Shown in pieces: positions 1 to 27,370 of a DNA stretch of 64,000 nt. Source of the stretch: Datnioides undecimradiatus (lineage: Eukaryota > Chordata > Actinopteri > Lobotiformes > Datnioididae). The first letter of the stretch is position 1; each line of letters begins with the position of its first letter. The stretch lies in contig WARS01000007.1 of the NCBI GenBank assembly GCA_008933995.1, forward strand, positions 3,102,230-3,166,229. Reading direction: 5' to 3'. Both the position numbers and the translations under genes were made by a program. The notes beneath the pieces were generated by a model. That model did not search any database. It was not told the DNA's origin and saw only the letters and a program-made list of their open reading frames with translations.

Positions 1-2600
1 ATGCACCAAACAAAGATGTAAAAATGTTAAAATATGAAATTGTTTGACTCATTGATATAATTTTTAATATTAGGTTGGTACTAATACTAGTACTTAATTA
101 AGCTTTGAGAGATCAAAGCAAATCAGGAGTTAAGACAAGTTACGTGTGGTGATTAACAGACTGTCAGTCACAGAACTTCCTAATGTGCCTGTACACAGTG
201 TGAGGTTTTAACTGGCAGGATGACATTTAGGGGGAAAATTCAAAATGACAGTAATCAGCTTCCATTTCCAGTATGTCATAATCGCTTTTAATATCTTAGC
301 ATTAAACAGACTTCATCAGGCTTGTTAGTGGTATATTTATCTGTCTTGCAAATTAAGTTATGACTGGGTTATTCATTTGTCTCCAGTCAAGTCTTTGTAG
401 TAAATCCACTATCTTCAGACGCAAATATAGCTTATGATCTCAAACAAATCAAAAAGTGTAATTCATATGAGTCACGCCTTTTGATCAACTCACACAAGCC
501 GCCGCCTACTATATTAAAAGTTTTTTATGAGGCTGCCTAAACTCCCAACAGACTTATTTCTGGGAAAAACAAAACAAAGCAAAGAAACAGTAACTGGACA
601 AAATCCTTTGGCAGAATCTACATCTTCTTGTTTTCTTCTTATAATGAAGATCTGGAGCTCTAGTTGACTCTCTGGCATGTTCATGTAGATTGCTTTCAGA
701 GAGAGTGTCAATTTCACTAAATGTGAAGTAGAAAGGATATCTGGCAATATCAAAATCTTATCTAACTCCCATGAGTACTGTACAAATACTTTGGGACCTT
801 ACTATTGCAGGGTAGATTACGTGATTGATTTGGATGGTAACACACCATTTAATATCTTGGCTTACTGTCAATAAGTGCAATAAATATCAACTCTATGACT
901 CTCCCCAAGAATGGGAAAAAGAAATACTTTTTTTGACAACTGATACAACAATACTGTCAGTTAGTGGTGATTTAGCAAACCTTTAACCTTTATAACTGCT
1001 CTACAAAGAACCTGAGCACAGACACCAGCCAAAGTCCTTCCCCCTCAACCATTTATGTCTTTTCAAAGTGACAGTTTGTGTATGATCAAACACACATACA
1101 CCATGACATGAATAGACATTTCTGAGAACCACTTGACCTGGAACCACATGACAGACCCTAGAAAGTATGTGACGAGTATGAACCTCTAATAGGATTGTCG
1201 TGGCCATGCATGTTTGGTCTTAGACTCACATATTAAAACACACAAATACACTGTGATGTCATCAAAATATGCTTCTGTTTTCTTCCTAAATGATGTGTAC
1301 TGCATACTGAAAAGCTTCTTCAGCAATGTCTGCACATGCATCTTCCATAGTTTGCAGACAAAAAAGTGCATGTGACGAGTGCAATCGTAGATCTCATCTC
1401 ATCAGAGATTCTGACTCCCTGGTCTCACTCCTCCTACCTCTCTCTTCTATGTTGCCATCCATTGTTTCATAATAGCGGAGCCAACCTGAGGGCGTTTAGT
1501 GCGCTGATGCTTAAGAGCTCTGACTGGGGTCAGAGTGCATTATGGGAACGTCATGTTTTGAATGTCAGTGTGTTCTACGTGTACACAAGAGGTATTCATA
1601 AAAACTGTGCTGAATGTTGACAATTGTGTGTCACGTTTAGAGAAAAAAAGAGTGCGGTTCAGAGCTGCAGTCTGGGTGTAAAACAGGAAATGTAGCTGTA
1701 TTTTAGCAGAACTGGTTTAGGGGGGTGGTAAGGTTACAGGTTGTGGCCATTGTGCCTCAAGTACCAGTATTGGTGTTTAAGCAATTAAGAAAAAATGCAA
1801 AGGCAAGTCGATTTAGACTTCACTTCAGCTTCCTCTTTTTGAAATCTGTCTATAAAAGAAGCAGGTCTTTTTGGATGTGCAGGCTGAAGTCTGCAGCGGG
1901 TGTAAAGGCTGTAAGTATAACGTTCTCTAAGTGTGATTCTCAATTTTATTATGAATGCATATATTATGCACACAATGAAAAATAGCAATGCAGGGCTGAG
2001 TTATCAAAAATGTCAAAATAGTAGGAATGCCAAGAATCATGTAGATGTCCTGGTTTTGCAGTTGCTATTATATTTTGCATTATTAAAGAAATAAACAAGG
2101 TTTAATTAAGAACGTTTTATGTTAATATTAAATTTGTCATGATTTAACTTTTATATACTGTATAAATACTGTGTTTTATTAGGCAAAAGTGCTTAGTTCC
2201 ATGGTGTGGTATTCAGATCCAAGTACAAGTAACAGAGGAATATAAATGTAATCCACTACAAGTCCTGTTTTCAAAAATGTTACCTTTTGTGAATATTATT
2301 AGCAAAATGTACGTAACGTGCCCTAAGCCACCTACAGGCTTCTCATTACAACAACAAGTCATGTAAGTGACATGTATTTTATTAGTGCAGTATTATAGGC
2401 ATAATAACTGATGACTTTCAATTAGTTATTATAAGAGTAGCCGTTACAGTCCAACTAACACAAATGTTCCCTATGACATGTAAAAACGACACAGCACTTT
2501 GCACTTTAGTACAGTATCTGAGTAAATGTACTCAGTTACATTTCATCAGTGTTTGATGTGTTCAGGGCTCGGTGTTTCCTCTGGTACTTTGAGAACTTCA
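1..2600. other. Intergenic region upstream of jak2, no gene seen
   Basis: AT-rich unique-looking sequence. Short open frames on both strands show no recognisable domain, splice structure or family similarity. A short CCA/CAT trinucleotide run lies just downstream, at 2729-2755. An RCL1-like neighbour would be expected upstream of JAK2 from human gene order, but nothing resembling it is visible here. Confidence 0.5.
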
Positions 2601-2639
2601 AAGAATTCCAGTATTATTTTTTTTTGTCAAGACAAGAAA

Positions 2640-3097
2640 AAAGCTTCCGTGTCAGACACGGAAGAAGCAAACCCCGAGTCGGTGGGTTACATTAGAGGCT
2701 TCGGAGGCATCCTGCTCCGCCCTCACTACCACCACCACCACCACCATCATCATCGTACAGCTTAGCCCTGTTTCCACTAACGAGGACACAGCCGAGGGGG
2801 AGCCAGAGCGGTAGTAGGTTGACTGTTGCGCTTTCCAAATAAACCAAGCTTCATAGCAGGCGGACAGTAAGGAGCTCAGTGAGAGGTCCAAATGAAACTA
2901 GTTAGGGAAAGATGTGAGGGCGACGGGATGACAATTAACGGAGTGAAGAACGACGCGAGGGTACTTTAGCTGACAGCGGACGTCAGCCGTTAGACCCACG
3001 GCTCAGCTAGCTGACGTTACCCGTGAAGTTAACGGACCCACAGACGTGTGCTGGCTTAGTTAAACTCCAGCAGCTCCAGAACGAGAGCAGACAACAG
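2640..3097 (+). promoter_or_regulatory. jak2: Candidate jak2 promoter and noncoding exon 1
   Basis: This stretch has more CpG than its AT-rich surroundings, notably 2930-3010 and the CG run near 3148-3158. It ends in a good splice donor, ACAACAG|GTAGGG, after position 3097. The first coding exon of jak2 begins at a splice acceptor (10575/10576) only 24 nt before the start codon, so at least one upstream noncoding exon must exist, and this is the best candidate seen. JAK2 in mammals also begins with noncoding exons. No TATA box is evident. The transcription start is not determined. Confidence 0.35.
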
Positions 3098-6000
3098 GTA
3101 GGGTGAGTTGTGTGTTGTGCGTGCTTGTGTTCGTCTGCGTGAGCGAGCGCGCGCGCGTATGCGTTTATGTGAGCGCTGTCGTGTCGCGAGCTCCTGCACA
3201 TCAACTGACCCCAGTTACAGTTAGCTTAGCACGTAGCAGCAATTAACGCCAACTGCGGGTCAGCTGATCTGCGATCCGCGAGAGGCCTCCTAAAGTTAAC
3301 ATTATGCAAAAAACACTTTCCGGTTAAAGTTAGCGGAGCGAACTTGTGTTTGTGTGAATAATAACTCAATAAAGCCAGAAAAAAGATATTCATAAACATG
3401 AACAAATGTACTACAGGTTTATGCCCAGCTGTTAGCTTACAGGTACATATATCTCCAGCTAATGCCATGCTATTACAACAGCCCTGAAAACACTCAAATT
3501 GATATTTGTGAGTTTAAGAACATGATGACCAAATATGTATTTCTTTAATAACATTAACAATCACTTCAATAAGGATCCCTTAAATTTAGTAAAGGATTGT
3601 CACCAAGTAGGACAAACAGGGCATTTTTGCAAGACAAACCACATAATGTATACAGTGTTGGTTGATTATGACATACACTATCTGTGTCATTTGTGCTTCA
3701 CTGTATTGTTAAATACTGTACATACCACTATCAGTATTGACTGAAGTCAAACTGTTTGGGGGGGGGGGGGGGTTGATTTGCCTTGCTGCTCATTTTGTAG
3801 CAAGCAGTTTGTGGTGCTGTTGAGTTACATTGCTAGCAACAGAGTGTGGAAAGTATTCAGACCAAAAATGAACATTACCACCGTCATACAACTGTCACAA
3901 TGCAGGGCTCTTATGTTTACCCAATAAACTGATTCATTCAGAATATAGTTTGCTGCCACATGATTTATATGGTTTAATATGCCATAGGTGGTTTTCTGAA
4001 TTCTCCTAAGCACAGGCAGTTATTTTCCAGTTCATTCATAAAGTTGACTTTATTCTGGTTTTGAGAAGAGAAGATGTGTTGTTTCTAATGTTTTAGTCAT
4101 CCCCAGCCACCAGTAATAATATGGATTCTTGAATTGACTGTAAATCCTGTTGAGGGGGATTACTGCACGGAAGGAGGAGATTCAATATTAACTCAACTCT
4201 GATCTCAAGACAATACTGAGTAGTGTATCTGTTTAGGATTAGACATGTTTTAAATGACTGTGTAAAGGCTTTGATGTTGCTTTTATGTTTCTATAGGCAA
4301 ATACATGTAATCCATATTTTTTCATGGTTTGTCGAATGTGCGTAGGCAGTGTTGATTCATTAGGCTACTTATCAAAGCACTTCAGCATTTCAGCATGTTT
4401 AGATCATTACTGGAAGAACATAACCAGTGTCATGTATGGGGAAAGTACATTACTCTTGCATCAGGGATCATGTGTAGCATTCTGCAAGTTTATCCAGGTC
4501 GCATACAGAGAACTGCACTGTCAGCTGCTGTGATGGAGAAAAATGATTTGGCTAGTTTAAAATGCAGCACATGGTGACATCAAAGCTACAGTTGTATGTT
4601 TTTCCATGTCAGTAGTTGCAGAAAATAATGTTCAGGGCAGACTGAGAAGCACCGGATTCCAGAGAGACCTGCAGTTGTGTCTGAACGCAACAGAGTCAAA
4701 TCATGTGTCAGTCACTTGTGATGCAGTCATACAAACCCCATCAAGAATGACTGACACGTTTCACAGTCTGTAATTTACCGTTCACAACTTGGGCTGCATA
4801 CGTGTGCGTGACACCACGCCTCTGTCCTTTGAACAGTGTAAGAGCCTGCATTGTTGTAACTCACACAAAACATTCACAAAAGCGTGCACTGAACTGTGCA
4901 GCAGGGAAAGGAAACCCCCATGTGTTCCCCATCTCACTTTCATTGCATTAATCTGTGGTGAATGTGAAAAAGACCTTTCATGAAAGTTAGGAGATGACAG
5001 TACAGTGAGACAGTTTGATGCATTGTTAAATTGTGTGCCAGGAGAGTTTTGGTAAAGCCTAAAATAGTGTTTTTCCATTCCTCGAGTGAAACCCCAGAAT
5101 CACAGGCAGCAGTAAGCAGTAGGCTGCTATCCGGCTACCGTTGTGCAATCGGGAAGCACCACAAAAGTCATCAATTTACTTGCGCATACAGTTGATTTCA
5201 AATCTTCACATAAAATTACAGTAGGTGAGCTGTCCATCTGTTCTTTTTGTAGACACTTTTGGAGAAGTGTTAAAGCCACAGTACATGAGAAGTGAGTGAG
5301 CAGTAACGCCAAGGACAATATGAACTTTACTCTGTTATTGTACTATTTGCTCAGTGACTAAAGATTACATTCCACAGTCAAACCAGGGGTTTTGGTCGTT
5401 TCCACCTTTTTAATAATTTCCATTTTTACTGTGTCAGAAAATGTATTAGTGGCCTTTTGTTAAAAGACAAACCTGGGTTTTCATATTTAACCTTATAAGA
5501 GATTCACAAGAGACAGCACATTTGCTTCAATGGAGTGTGCACTCTCAGGAGACTGATTATCTGACAAAACATCACTGTGTCTCTGTATGACACAGATTCA
5601 AATTATTCTTGAGTTCCTGGTACGAGATGAGCAAGAATTGTAACAAAAAGCACCTGAAAGCCATCTGAAGCCTCCATTCAGTCCACCAGCAGTGACTCAG
5701 GAGTATCTCATAGTATTGAATGACTGAAGGTGCCACAAACCAACAAATCCTGCTTGGCACATAGCAGCCAGCTCTCCTGGCCGGAGAGCATCAGTGTGGC
5801 CAGCAGCTGAACCCATTAATCGCGAAACACGAAAAGCCTGTATGAATTAGAAAATAAACACCTGCCTTTTGTTCTCTGGGATCTGTCCCGGGCTGCAAAA
5901 CTCTGTTGGTGTGTGTTTGCATCTTACATATGCCGCTCCCAAGGTTTTCCCCTTGTGTTCTGGAGAACTGAGAGCTGGTGATGGCCAAATGATTATGTGA

Positions 6001-9000
6001 TCTCTAACACAGAATACCTGCACAGAATGGAGCTGAGAAACCAGGAAATGTTGACACTGAGACAAGAGTAATGCGAAGCCCTAGCACTGACGTATAATTA
6101 ATCTGGAACCTCACAGTTCATTTTCGTTTTCCAGGGTGTGTCGTCAGCAGGTACAGAATGAAATGACTGTGGACGCAATTGGATATAGATTACATTTGGG
6201 GATATGGACAAAATGAAATATACAGTTTCAGGCTGTCTCTGCTACAGCACAGAGCAGCGCCGCTGGTAATCTGGAGCACCGAGCAGCCTGAACAACCTGT
6301 TATCCTCTTTACAGAGTGCTGGATCTCTGTGAGTGCAGATGTTTATTCCAAGCGTGGGTCATTTGTGTTGTATTAACATTTTGCACAGCTTTATAGCCAG
6401 ATTACATGCAGTTCTGATTTCAGTTTTTATTTCAGTCTCATGTTCAGTCATCTCACTGGAGAATACTAAGACTAATTTGATATAAATATTTATGTAGATA
6501 TTCAGATGACACAATATTTTCACTGTTCAGTTCAAGTGTATGTAAGTTACTACAGGTACTTCAGTTGAAATCATTGTTTTGACAGGCCTTTTTACAGTTT
6601 GTTGGCAAAAGCACCATGCCCAGAGGCTGATTAAAGACATGAAAGGCCAACAGTGGGACTGAACAGCCATTGGGGGCAAAATGTGGCCAAGCTGATAGCT
6701 CTGACATCAACTAACAGCAAGGCCCAGATAAGACACAGCAAGGAACTGGTCGCACTCTCTGCCTGCCTGCTCCGTGATAAACGTTTAGGGTGTGTAAACA
6801 CGCTGACAAAAAGTTGGGACAGCTGTGTTATCCTGTGTTCTTAAACCTCCTCCTTCCAACACTAAGAGTATACAACTATCTCTAATGTTCTGGCTAGTAT
6901 GTGTATGTGTGACGTTATATTTGTGTTCGTAGCGTTGCACTTCCTCTCTTTGGTTTTTGACTCTTGTCAGCTGATCATACCACCCTTGTTGTGCTGCACC
7001 AGATGAAAGCCTAAGTTTTCTCCATCTTGAGCATGTTACTGTACAACATTGTGCAGCCTAGAGTGTAGCTTTAGTTAACATTCACATTGTAGAGGACACT
7101 GATATGTGGGGCAGAATGCAAACAAGTCATGAAATGTATGATTTATTCAGGATTACTGAGTATCGAACTCCAAACACAGGAGTGTCTGATTTTTCCTCAT
7201 TATCAATAAGCCAGCTAAACCCTTGTAGATTGATTGAGATTGCCATAAAAACATGTGAGGCTGGAAGAGGATGAACCTCTGCCTCTGTACCACTGCTGTG
7301 ACTCGTAAGCAAACCTATAATCAAAAGCAGACAGTGCTGCGCAGTGCCACACACCAGGGGCTGTCTGTTTCTATTTGACATGAAAACAGCAACGGTCAGA
7401 ATTTTGTTTCACTTTCCTGCAGATCTTCTCTCAGATCTCAAAGATCAGTGTCATTATCATTAAGATGACATTATTAAAACAATTAATTGCGGTAGTTACA
7501 TTTGATAACTGTATGAAAACGGATTGCAGGAAAAGAAGTGGGAAGAAAAAGGTTTTAAAAAAGGCAAAAAAAAAAAAAAACAAAATAGAAAAAAAAACAT
7601 CTGCTATTGCTAAGCTAGGATGATGTTTCATGAATTCACCATCTTAGCTGACTGTTTCAACATGCCAAGAACTTAAGGAACCTGTCAACAAAGATTACTG
7701 AACACAGCGGAGTTGAGAAAAAGTCAATAATGTTGCAAATATTTGGTTTTAAACCAAAGAATTGCAGGAATTGAAGTGCTGACCTGGTGGTGGGTCTGGA
7801 TGAAATGTTAAGGTATTGCAGTTCATTTTGGGGGAGATATGAATTTGTCAAATGTCAGAGAAAGTCCATCCAGTAAGTGGGACATTTCACTCTAAACCAC
7901 AAATGTCAGTCTGCTCATGGGCCCTGAGTCAAAGAGCCATATCACCAGAAGTTTTCCACACACAGAATATGGAGATTAGACCTGCTGGGAGTCTGGATTG
8001 GAAGTCTTCTGCGCTGCAGCCCTGTGATAACTCATCTTCCATAGACATAATTGATGTGACACACTGCTTATCTTGTATCAGCTAACATTTTATGAATATG
8101 GGTACAATAACACGTCCGGCATCTGAATCAGTCACCCTTCCAAGGGGCTGTGGTCTGCTAAATTGTCATGTAATTGTGGTACTTTCCTCACTGATAGAAG
8201 CATTTCACAGTATTTCAGGGTTAAGTACAAGTTGGAGTGAACAGACCAAGGCAAACATGTCGAAGCTTTACTCTTCACATCCAAAACACGGAACACTTCA
8301 GTCTACACCGCAATGCTTTTAGTGAGACTGCTGCAAGCAAAGCTGTATTAGCAGAGATGTACAGTACAAGGCTGCCCGGCGGTTCATGTCTACTGGAGCT
8401 CATTTCAAGGCCCCGCTGTGTATTTCAGGAGAGGCGTGTCATCATAATTTCCGCCTCGCCTTCTTCCCTCCATGTATCCACCTTTTCCATTTTGCCTGCT
8501 GGGTACATTTGAGGGCTTGCAACATGATGACAATTTAAAGTTTCATCAACCTATTCAACTCCTCTTTCTGCATGTATAGAATCACAAATATCAAGGAAGC
8601 TTTATTTGGGTGTAGAGTACTGAGTATACATACACAAGGAGACAGATGGTGATGAGGAGGTTTCACTTGATTAGAAAAGGTTGAAGCCAGCAATTTTAAT
8701 TACAATTTGATCATAGATTTAAATACATGTAGATAAGACAAAGACATCACTTATAATAGACTATAGACATCACTTTTCTGTGACAGTGGCTAAACTGACT
8801 GATTGATTGAACATGTAAAGCCACTGTTTAATAAATGTTTGTGGTGCCATTGATGGCAGCGTTGGTCTTCTGATTAGCCACCCTGCCACTCTGGTCAATA
8901 TCTGTCTGCAGCCACATACAGAAACTGGGTATGTCGTGGTATTAAGCTAAACTATATGACAACTTAGAGCAGCAGTGGGCCCCAGAGATTCAATTCATTT

Positions 9001-10575
9001 CATTTCAGTATATTGCAAAATCACAACAAAAGTTATTTTAAGGCACTTATAGCTACAGTATTATTAATAATGGCAGCAAGAAAGAACTTTTCCTTAAACA
9101 GGCATAAACCCTGAGCAGAGCGTGGCCCTAGGTCGGCGGCCACCAGAGAGACATAAACAAATAGACAAAGAGACAGAAAGAGACAGAGAACTCAGCAGCA
9201 CAGTAATGTTCTGTAATGCAGTCTTATAAACAATAGAATAAATACTACCACCACTACTACTACTACTAATAATAATAACAACAAATTGTAGCAAAGGATG
9301 TTGAGCCTGATTTAGGGGCCAGTTTGGGGGCTGCGATCACAGATCCAGACTCTACCGCCCCAGAATACCTGCATGAAGTGACAGGAAGAGAGCTCAGTGC
9401 ATCGTGGGAAGTCTCCTGGCAGTCTAGGCCTATAGCAGCATGACTAAGGGCTAGCTCAGGGCTCAGCTGAGCTCACTTGAGCCAGCTCTAACTCTAAGCT
9501 TTATCAAAGAGGAAGGCTTTAAGAGTAACATTCAACATGGAGAAGGTGTCCATCCCTCCCATTCTACTTTGGAAACTCATGGAACAACAAGTAACATTCT
9601 GGGATCTCAGTGATCTAGAGGGGTAATATGGTACCCTGAGCTCCTTGAAGTAAGATGTTACCTGGCCATTAAAGCCTTTATAGGTGAGGAGAAGGATTTT
9701 AACTTCTATTCTGGATTTTACAGTGCAGGGAAGCTGAAATAGGAGAGATGTGATGTCTTCTCCTAGTTCTTGTCAGTACATGAGCTGTAGCATTCTGAGT
9801 CAGCTGGGGTTCTTTACAGACTTGTTGGGACAGCCTGATAATAAGTAGTTCCACTTACTCCAGCCTAGAAGTAAAAGCATGAACTAGTTTTTCTGCATCA
9901 TTTTGTGACAAGATGTTACTGAGGTGAAAGCAGCTGCAATGAAGGTGCACTGAAAAACATCCAGACCCACAGCCCAACTGTGTAGACACTCTCTGGCCCC
10001 TCTAACCCACTGTGGCAAAGGCTGAAAGAGGCCTAAACACACGATTGACCTGGCTGTGACCTGCAGCCAAGATGTGGGACTGGTCGCCCTGGGACCAACC
10101 AAACTACCGACCTCATTACTGTATATGTCACGCTGTGCAACTGGGGACTGTAGCTTTGAAGACTGTGTAACCTACTAGTGTCACATCACACTTGCCTCAC
10201 AATGAAATACCAGCAGCATAGCTAATGGTGTATGGTTACAATTATCCAGTGCCAGCTGCAGTGACTGGGGAATGAGATAAGGAAGCCCCCACGTCAGCTA
10301 ACCATAAGGGTCCTGTAAGGCCTGCAACACCATGGTTAGTGCTCAGCCGAATGCTTGAAGAAGCTCCACGAGGATCAGATGAGGAATGTGATGAGAAGTG
10401 CGATGTCTGGAGGGCTTTGCTGCTGGGGCGGGGTTTATGTGCTGGTGTGAACAAATTCAAGTCACACAAGCCCATTATTGATTTGTCCAGTCAGACAGAA
10501 CTATGGCTGACTGTAAGATGTAGTATATTCAGAAGTTTTCTACTCTCATTCTTACCTGTGTCTTATTCCTGACAG
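3098..10575 (+). other. jak2: Probable jak2 intron 1, mostly without features
   Basis: About 7.5 kb between the candidate noncoding exon and the first coding exon. It contains a 15-G homopolymer at 3758-3772, an A-rich run near 7566-7580 and a long diverged interspersed repeat at about 8985-9915. No coding exon was recognised on either strand. Confidence 0.4.
8985..9915. repeat. Diverged teleost interspersed repeat, about 0.9 kb
   Basis: Several segments in order resemble a very common dispersed repeat of fish genomes. First comes a start of the type 'caaaatcacaacaaaagt' followed by 'aaggcactta'. Next is an 'aacaggcataaaccctgagcagag' type block near 9100. Near 9770-9890 is a block containing 'gggacagcctgataataa' and 'ccagcctagaagtaa'. 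The copy is degenerate and interrupted by a short ACT/AAT trinucleotide patch near 9246-9285. The class is not assigned: I recognise the family by sequence memory, not by a library search. The ends are approximate. Confidence 0.5.
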
Positions 10576-10599
10576 GTGGATGTTTGCTTTAAGCAGCAC

Positions 10600-24886
<14,287 letters not shown>

Positions 24887-27029
24887 GCCACATTCACCCC
24901 TGAACCCTTGACCTTTAGGTGTTGACTCCCGGGAGTCAGCCCTCACAGATCTGAGCAGAACAATGGATGTGTTTGTGACGCGGCGTCTGAAGCACGCTAG
25001 CATGCCGTTGTTTTTCTGTTGGTGCTCCGCGGGCCTGCCTGAGAATGCTGATCTCTCACCTTTCTTAGAGGTTTCCCCACCTCTCTCTCTCTCTCTCTCT
25101 GGCGACAGCAAGTGTAGAAATGATCTGATTGGTTAGTACACTACATGTGACTCATGCACCATAAATAAGGTTGATGATGCCTTTAAGATCATTTCGTTAT
25201 AAGTTTGTGTAATTTGTACAAGTTTCTTGTAATTTATACTAACAATCAAAAGGTGTATTAAATGTTGAAGCATTCAAGTCAATATACGTATGAATAAGGT
25301 AAATAACAGCAACATTCAGGATTTTGTTTATGATCGTTCCTTTGATTTTGTACTTTTACTGCTGTAAAATGAGCAGCTTGTCTCGTTTGACCAAAGAGGC
25401 CACTGGACTCTCCACAGACTGTTCTGACTGCACACCTGAACCTCAGTGCACAGGTCACGTGTGGCCACTTTCTCTCAGAAGGACTCAAACTGAGCAAGGC
25501 TCCTCCTGCTGACACCCACGCAGACTTTGCCGCCACAGTTCAAGGCGGATGAAGGCCAGACGCAGGTGGAGGCGCCACGAGCGTCTCCACGAGCGTGTTT
25601 CTGGACTGTTGGTGTTCGAAAGCTGTGTGTCCCAGGATGATTCCGTGTTTTTCTGAGCAGATGACGCAACAGGAGGAGTCAACACACAACCTGTTATTTG
25701 TTTACATCATTTCATGCAACACGGAAACAATAAAATACATCGGAGAAAGGGCAATAACTGCATTTATCTCTTTAAACAATGGGTGTAATGGACTCACTCA
25801 GTATCAGTCTTGTTGAAGGAAACAAGCTCTGGGACTTTTAATTACTAACCTGTACATATGCCATAGATGCAGCGTGCGGTCGTCAGTGTTGGCCGCCTGC
25901 TCATGGCTAATCTGAAAAGATGAACAGTTTTGCTGCAGCTGCAAAACAGCTATTGTTCAATTACCTGCAGTAACTTGGTGTTGCACGCCATGATTTTATT
26001 TAAAATGCATTTCATTTTTGTTCGTATCGTCCATCCATCCAGCCGTCATTCTGCAAAGTGTTGCAGGTTTATTTCGTGCATTCATCTTTTTTCTATCAGA
26101 CTCCCGCAGCTATTATAGCCATGTATGTGCATTGAGGAGTGAGACCAAATATGATTATTTTGTAAAATATGTACCTTTTTTTTTTTATTCAGAGATTTTC
26201 AGGAAAACAGGATGTTTAACCAGACTAAACTGGTGCTTCTTTGTCTTATTTCACTGATGTTAAGCCTGGTTTTGTTGCAACATGCAGCTCCCATTTATTA
26301 CTTCTATGTGTAGATAGATGAAATATTATAAGACAGTCTGGACTGGTCCAGACTATTCCACATATGTACTTATATACTTTCATTAAATAAAACATGCAGC
26401 GGGATTCTGCTGCAGACATGAAAACTGTACTTTCTGAATCTACTGTTGTTACAGAACGCGTCAGTTTCACGCACAACGCTGATTTTTATATTCAGACCAC
26501 AGCTGGCATGGTGCATCGGACGTGGTTGAAGATAAACAGAATAAATGCTGTGCAGTCGGCTCCTCAGGGTGTCGACAGACGTAATGTTGTGAACGGAGGC
26601 CGGCAATAAGTTCGCAGCGGCCTTAATGACATTAATGCGTGATGCTGGCCTGTGTGAGGTCGAGCCTGCTTTAGTCAGACGGCTGCCGCTTGTTGCTCCA
26701 CGCACATAAACCTGTGTGAATATATGACACTGCGCAGCGATTCATATTAACACAGTATTTAAAATTTATTCGCAGTGAGGCTGAAAGGGTGACATACAGT
26801 ACATGATCATTTTAAATAAACTGCCAAACAAGTGAGGAGGATAAGGAAACTGTGACAGACAGAGGGGATTAATGAGGCCGATTAAACAGATGTGAACATG
26901 ACCTCCTGCGCATTTCGCCTCCCACAACTGCACACTGTCCGTTACCGCCCGTCGCAGCCACATCAAGACCCCTCTGCCATCACCCGTCCCTCCTCCCCGC
27001 CCTCCCCTCCCTGCCCTCCCCTCCCTGCC
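24887..27029. other. jak2 3' UTR and intergenic space before rln
   Basis: No coding exon is seen. The jak2 3' UTR begins at 24887; the first good polyadenylation hexamer after it that is not embedded in AT-rich sequence is at 25729-25734. A CT microsatellite is at 25081-25100. The lower end holds the rln 3' UTR on the minus strand, with a possible AATAAA at 26765-26770 (seen as TTTATT on the plus strand). Confidence 0.5.
25729..25734 (+). terminator. jak2: Candidate polyadenylation signal of jak2
   Basis: AATAAA about 840 nt after the stop codon, in plus orientation. An ATTAAA at 25257-25262 is an alternative. The cleavage site is not known. Confidence 0.35.
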
Positions 27030-27370
27030 TCAGCACAAGCGGCCGATGTCATTTTTGGTGCAGCCCTGGTTACAGCACTTCCCCGCCACTCCCAGAGAAA
27101 AGTTCCTCTTCTTCTTGCTCGGCGCGGGCCACTCAGCTGCAGCCGCGTTCCCATCTCGCTCGCTCAAAACCGAGGACGGCTGAGATGCCTCCAGCTGGGC
27201 CGGGTCACTCAGCGACTGCCGCCGCCCGTAAACAGCCAGGAGGTCTGCCAGGGAGTAAGAGGAGGTCATACGGAGTGGAGAGAGGTCATCTGTGAGCTCG
27301 GCACCAGACTGCCAGTTGTGCTGGTGGTCCTCCGCTGTAACGTCACTAAGGGAACTCCACTGGAAGGGAT
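27030..27370 (-). CDS. rln: rln exon 2: C peptide and A chain
   Basis: Acceptor (minus strand) CCCTCTCCAG|ATCC at 27371/27370. It encodes DPFQWSSLSD-type C peptide, the KKKR cleavage site and the A chain, ending IGRLC and TGA at 27032-27030. Confidence 0.93.

Noticed and set aside
2526..2765. Open frame ending in a run of eight histidines
   Set aside because: The run comes from a CCA/CAT trinucleotide repeat. There is no domain, splice structure or family similarity, and it lies in the jak2 promoter area.
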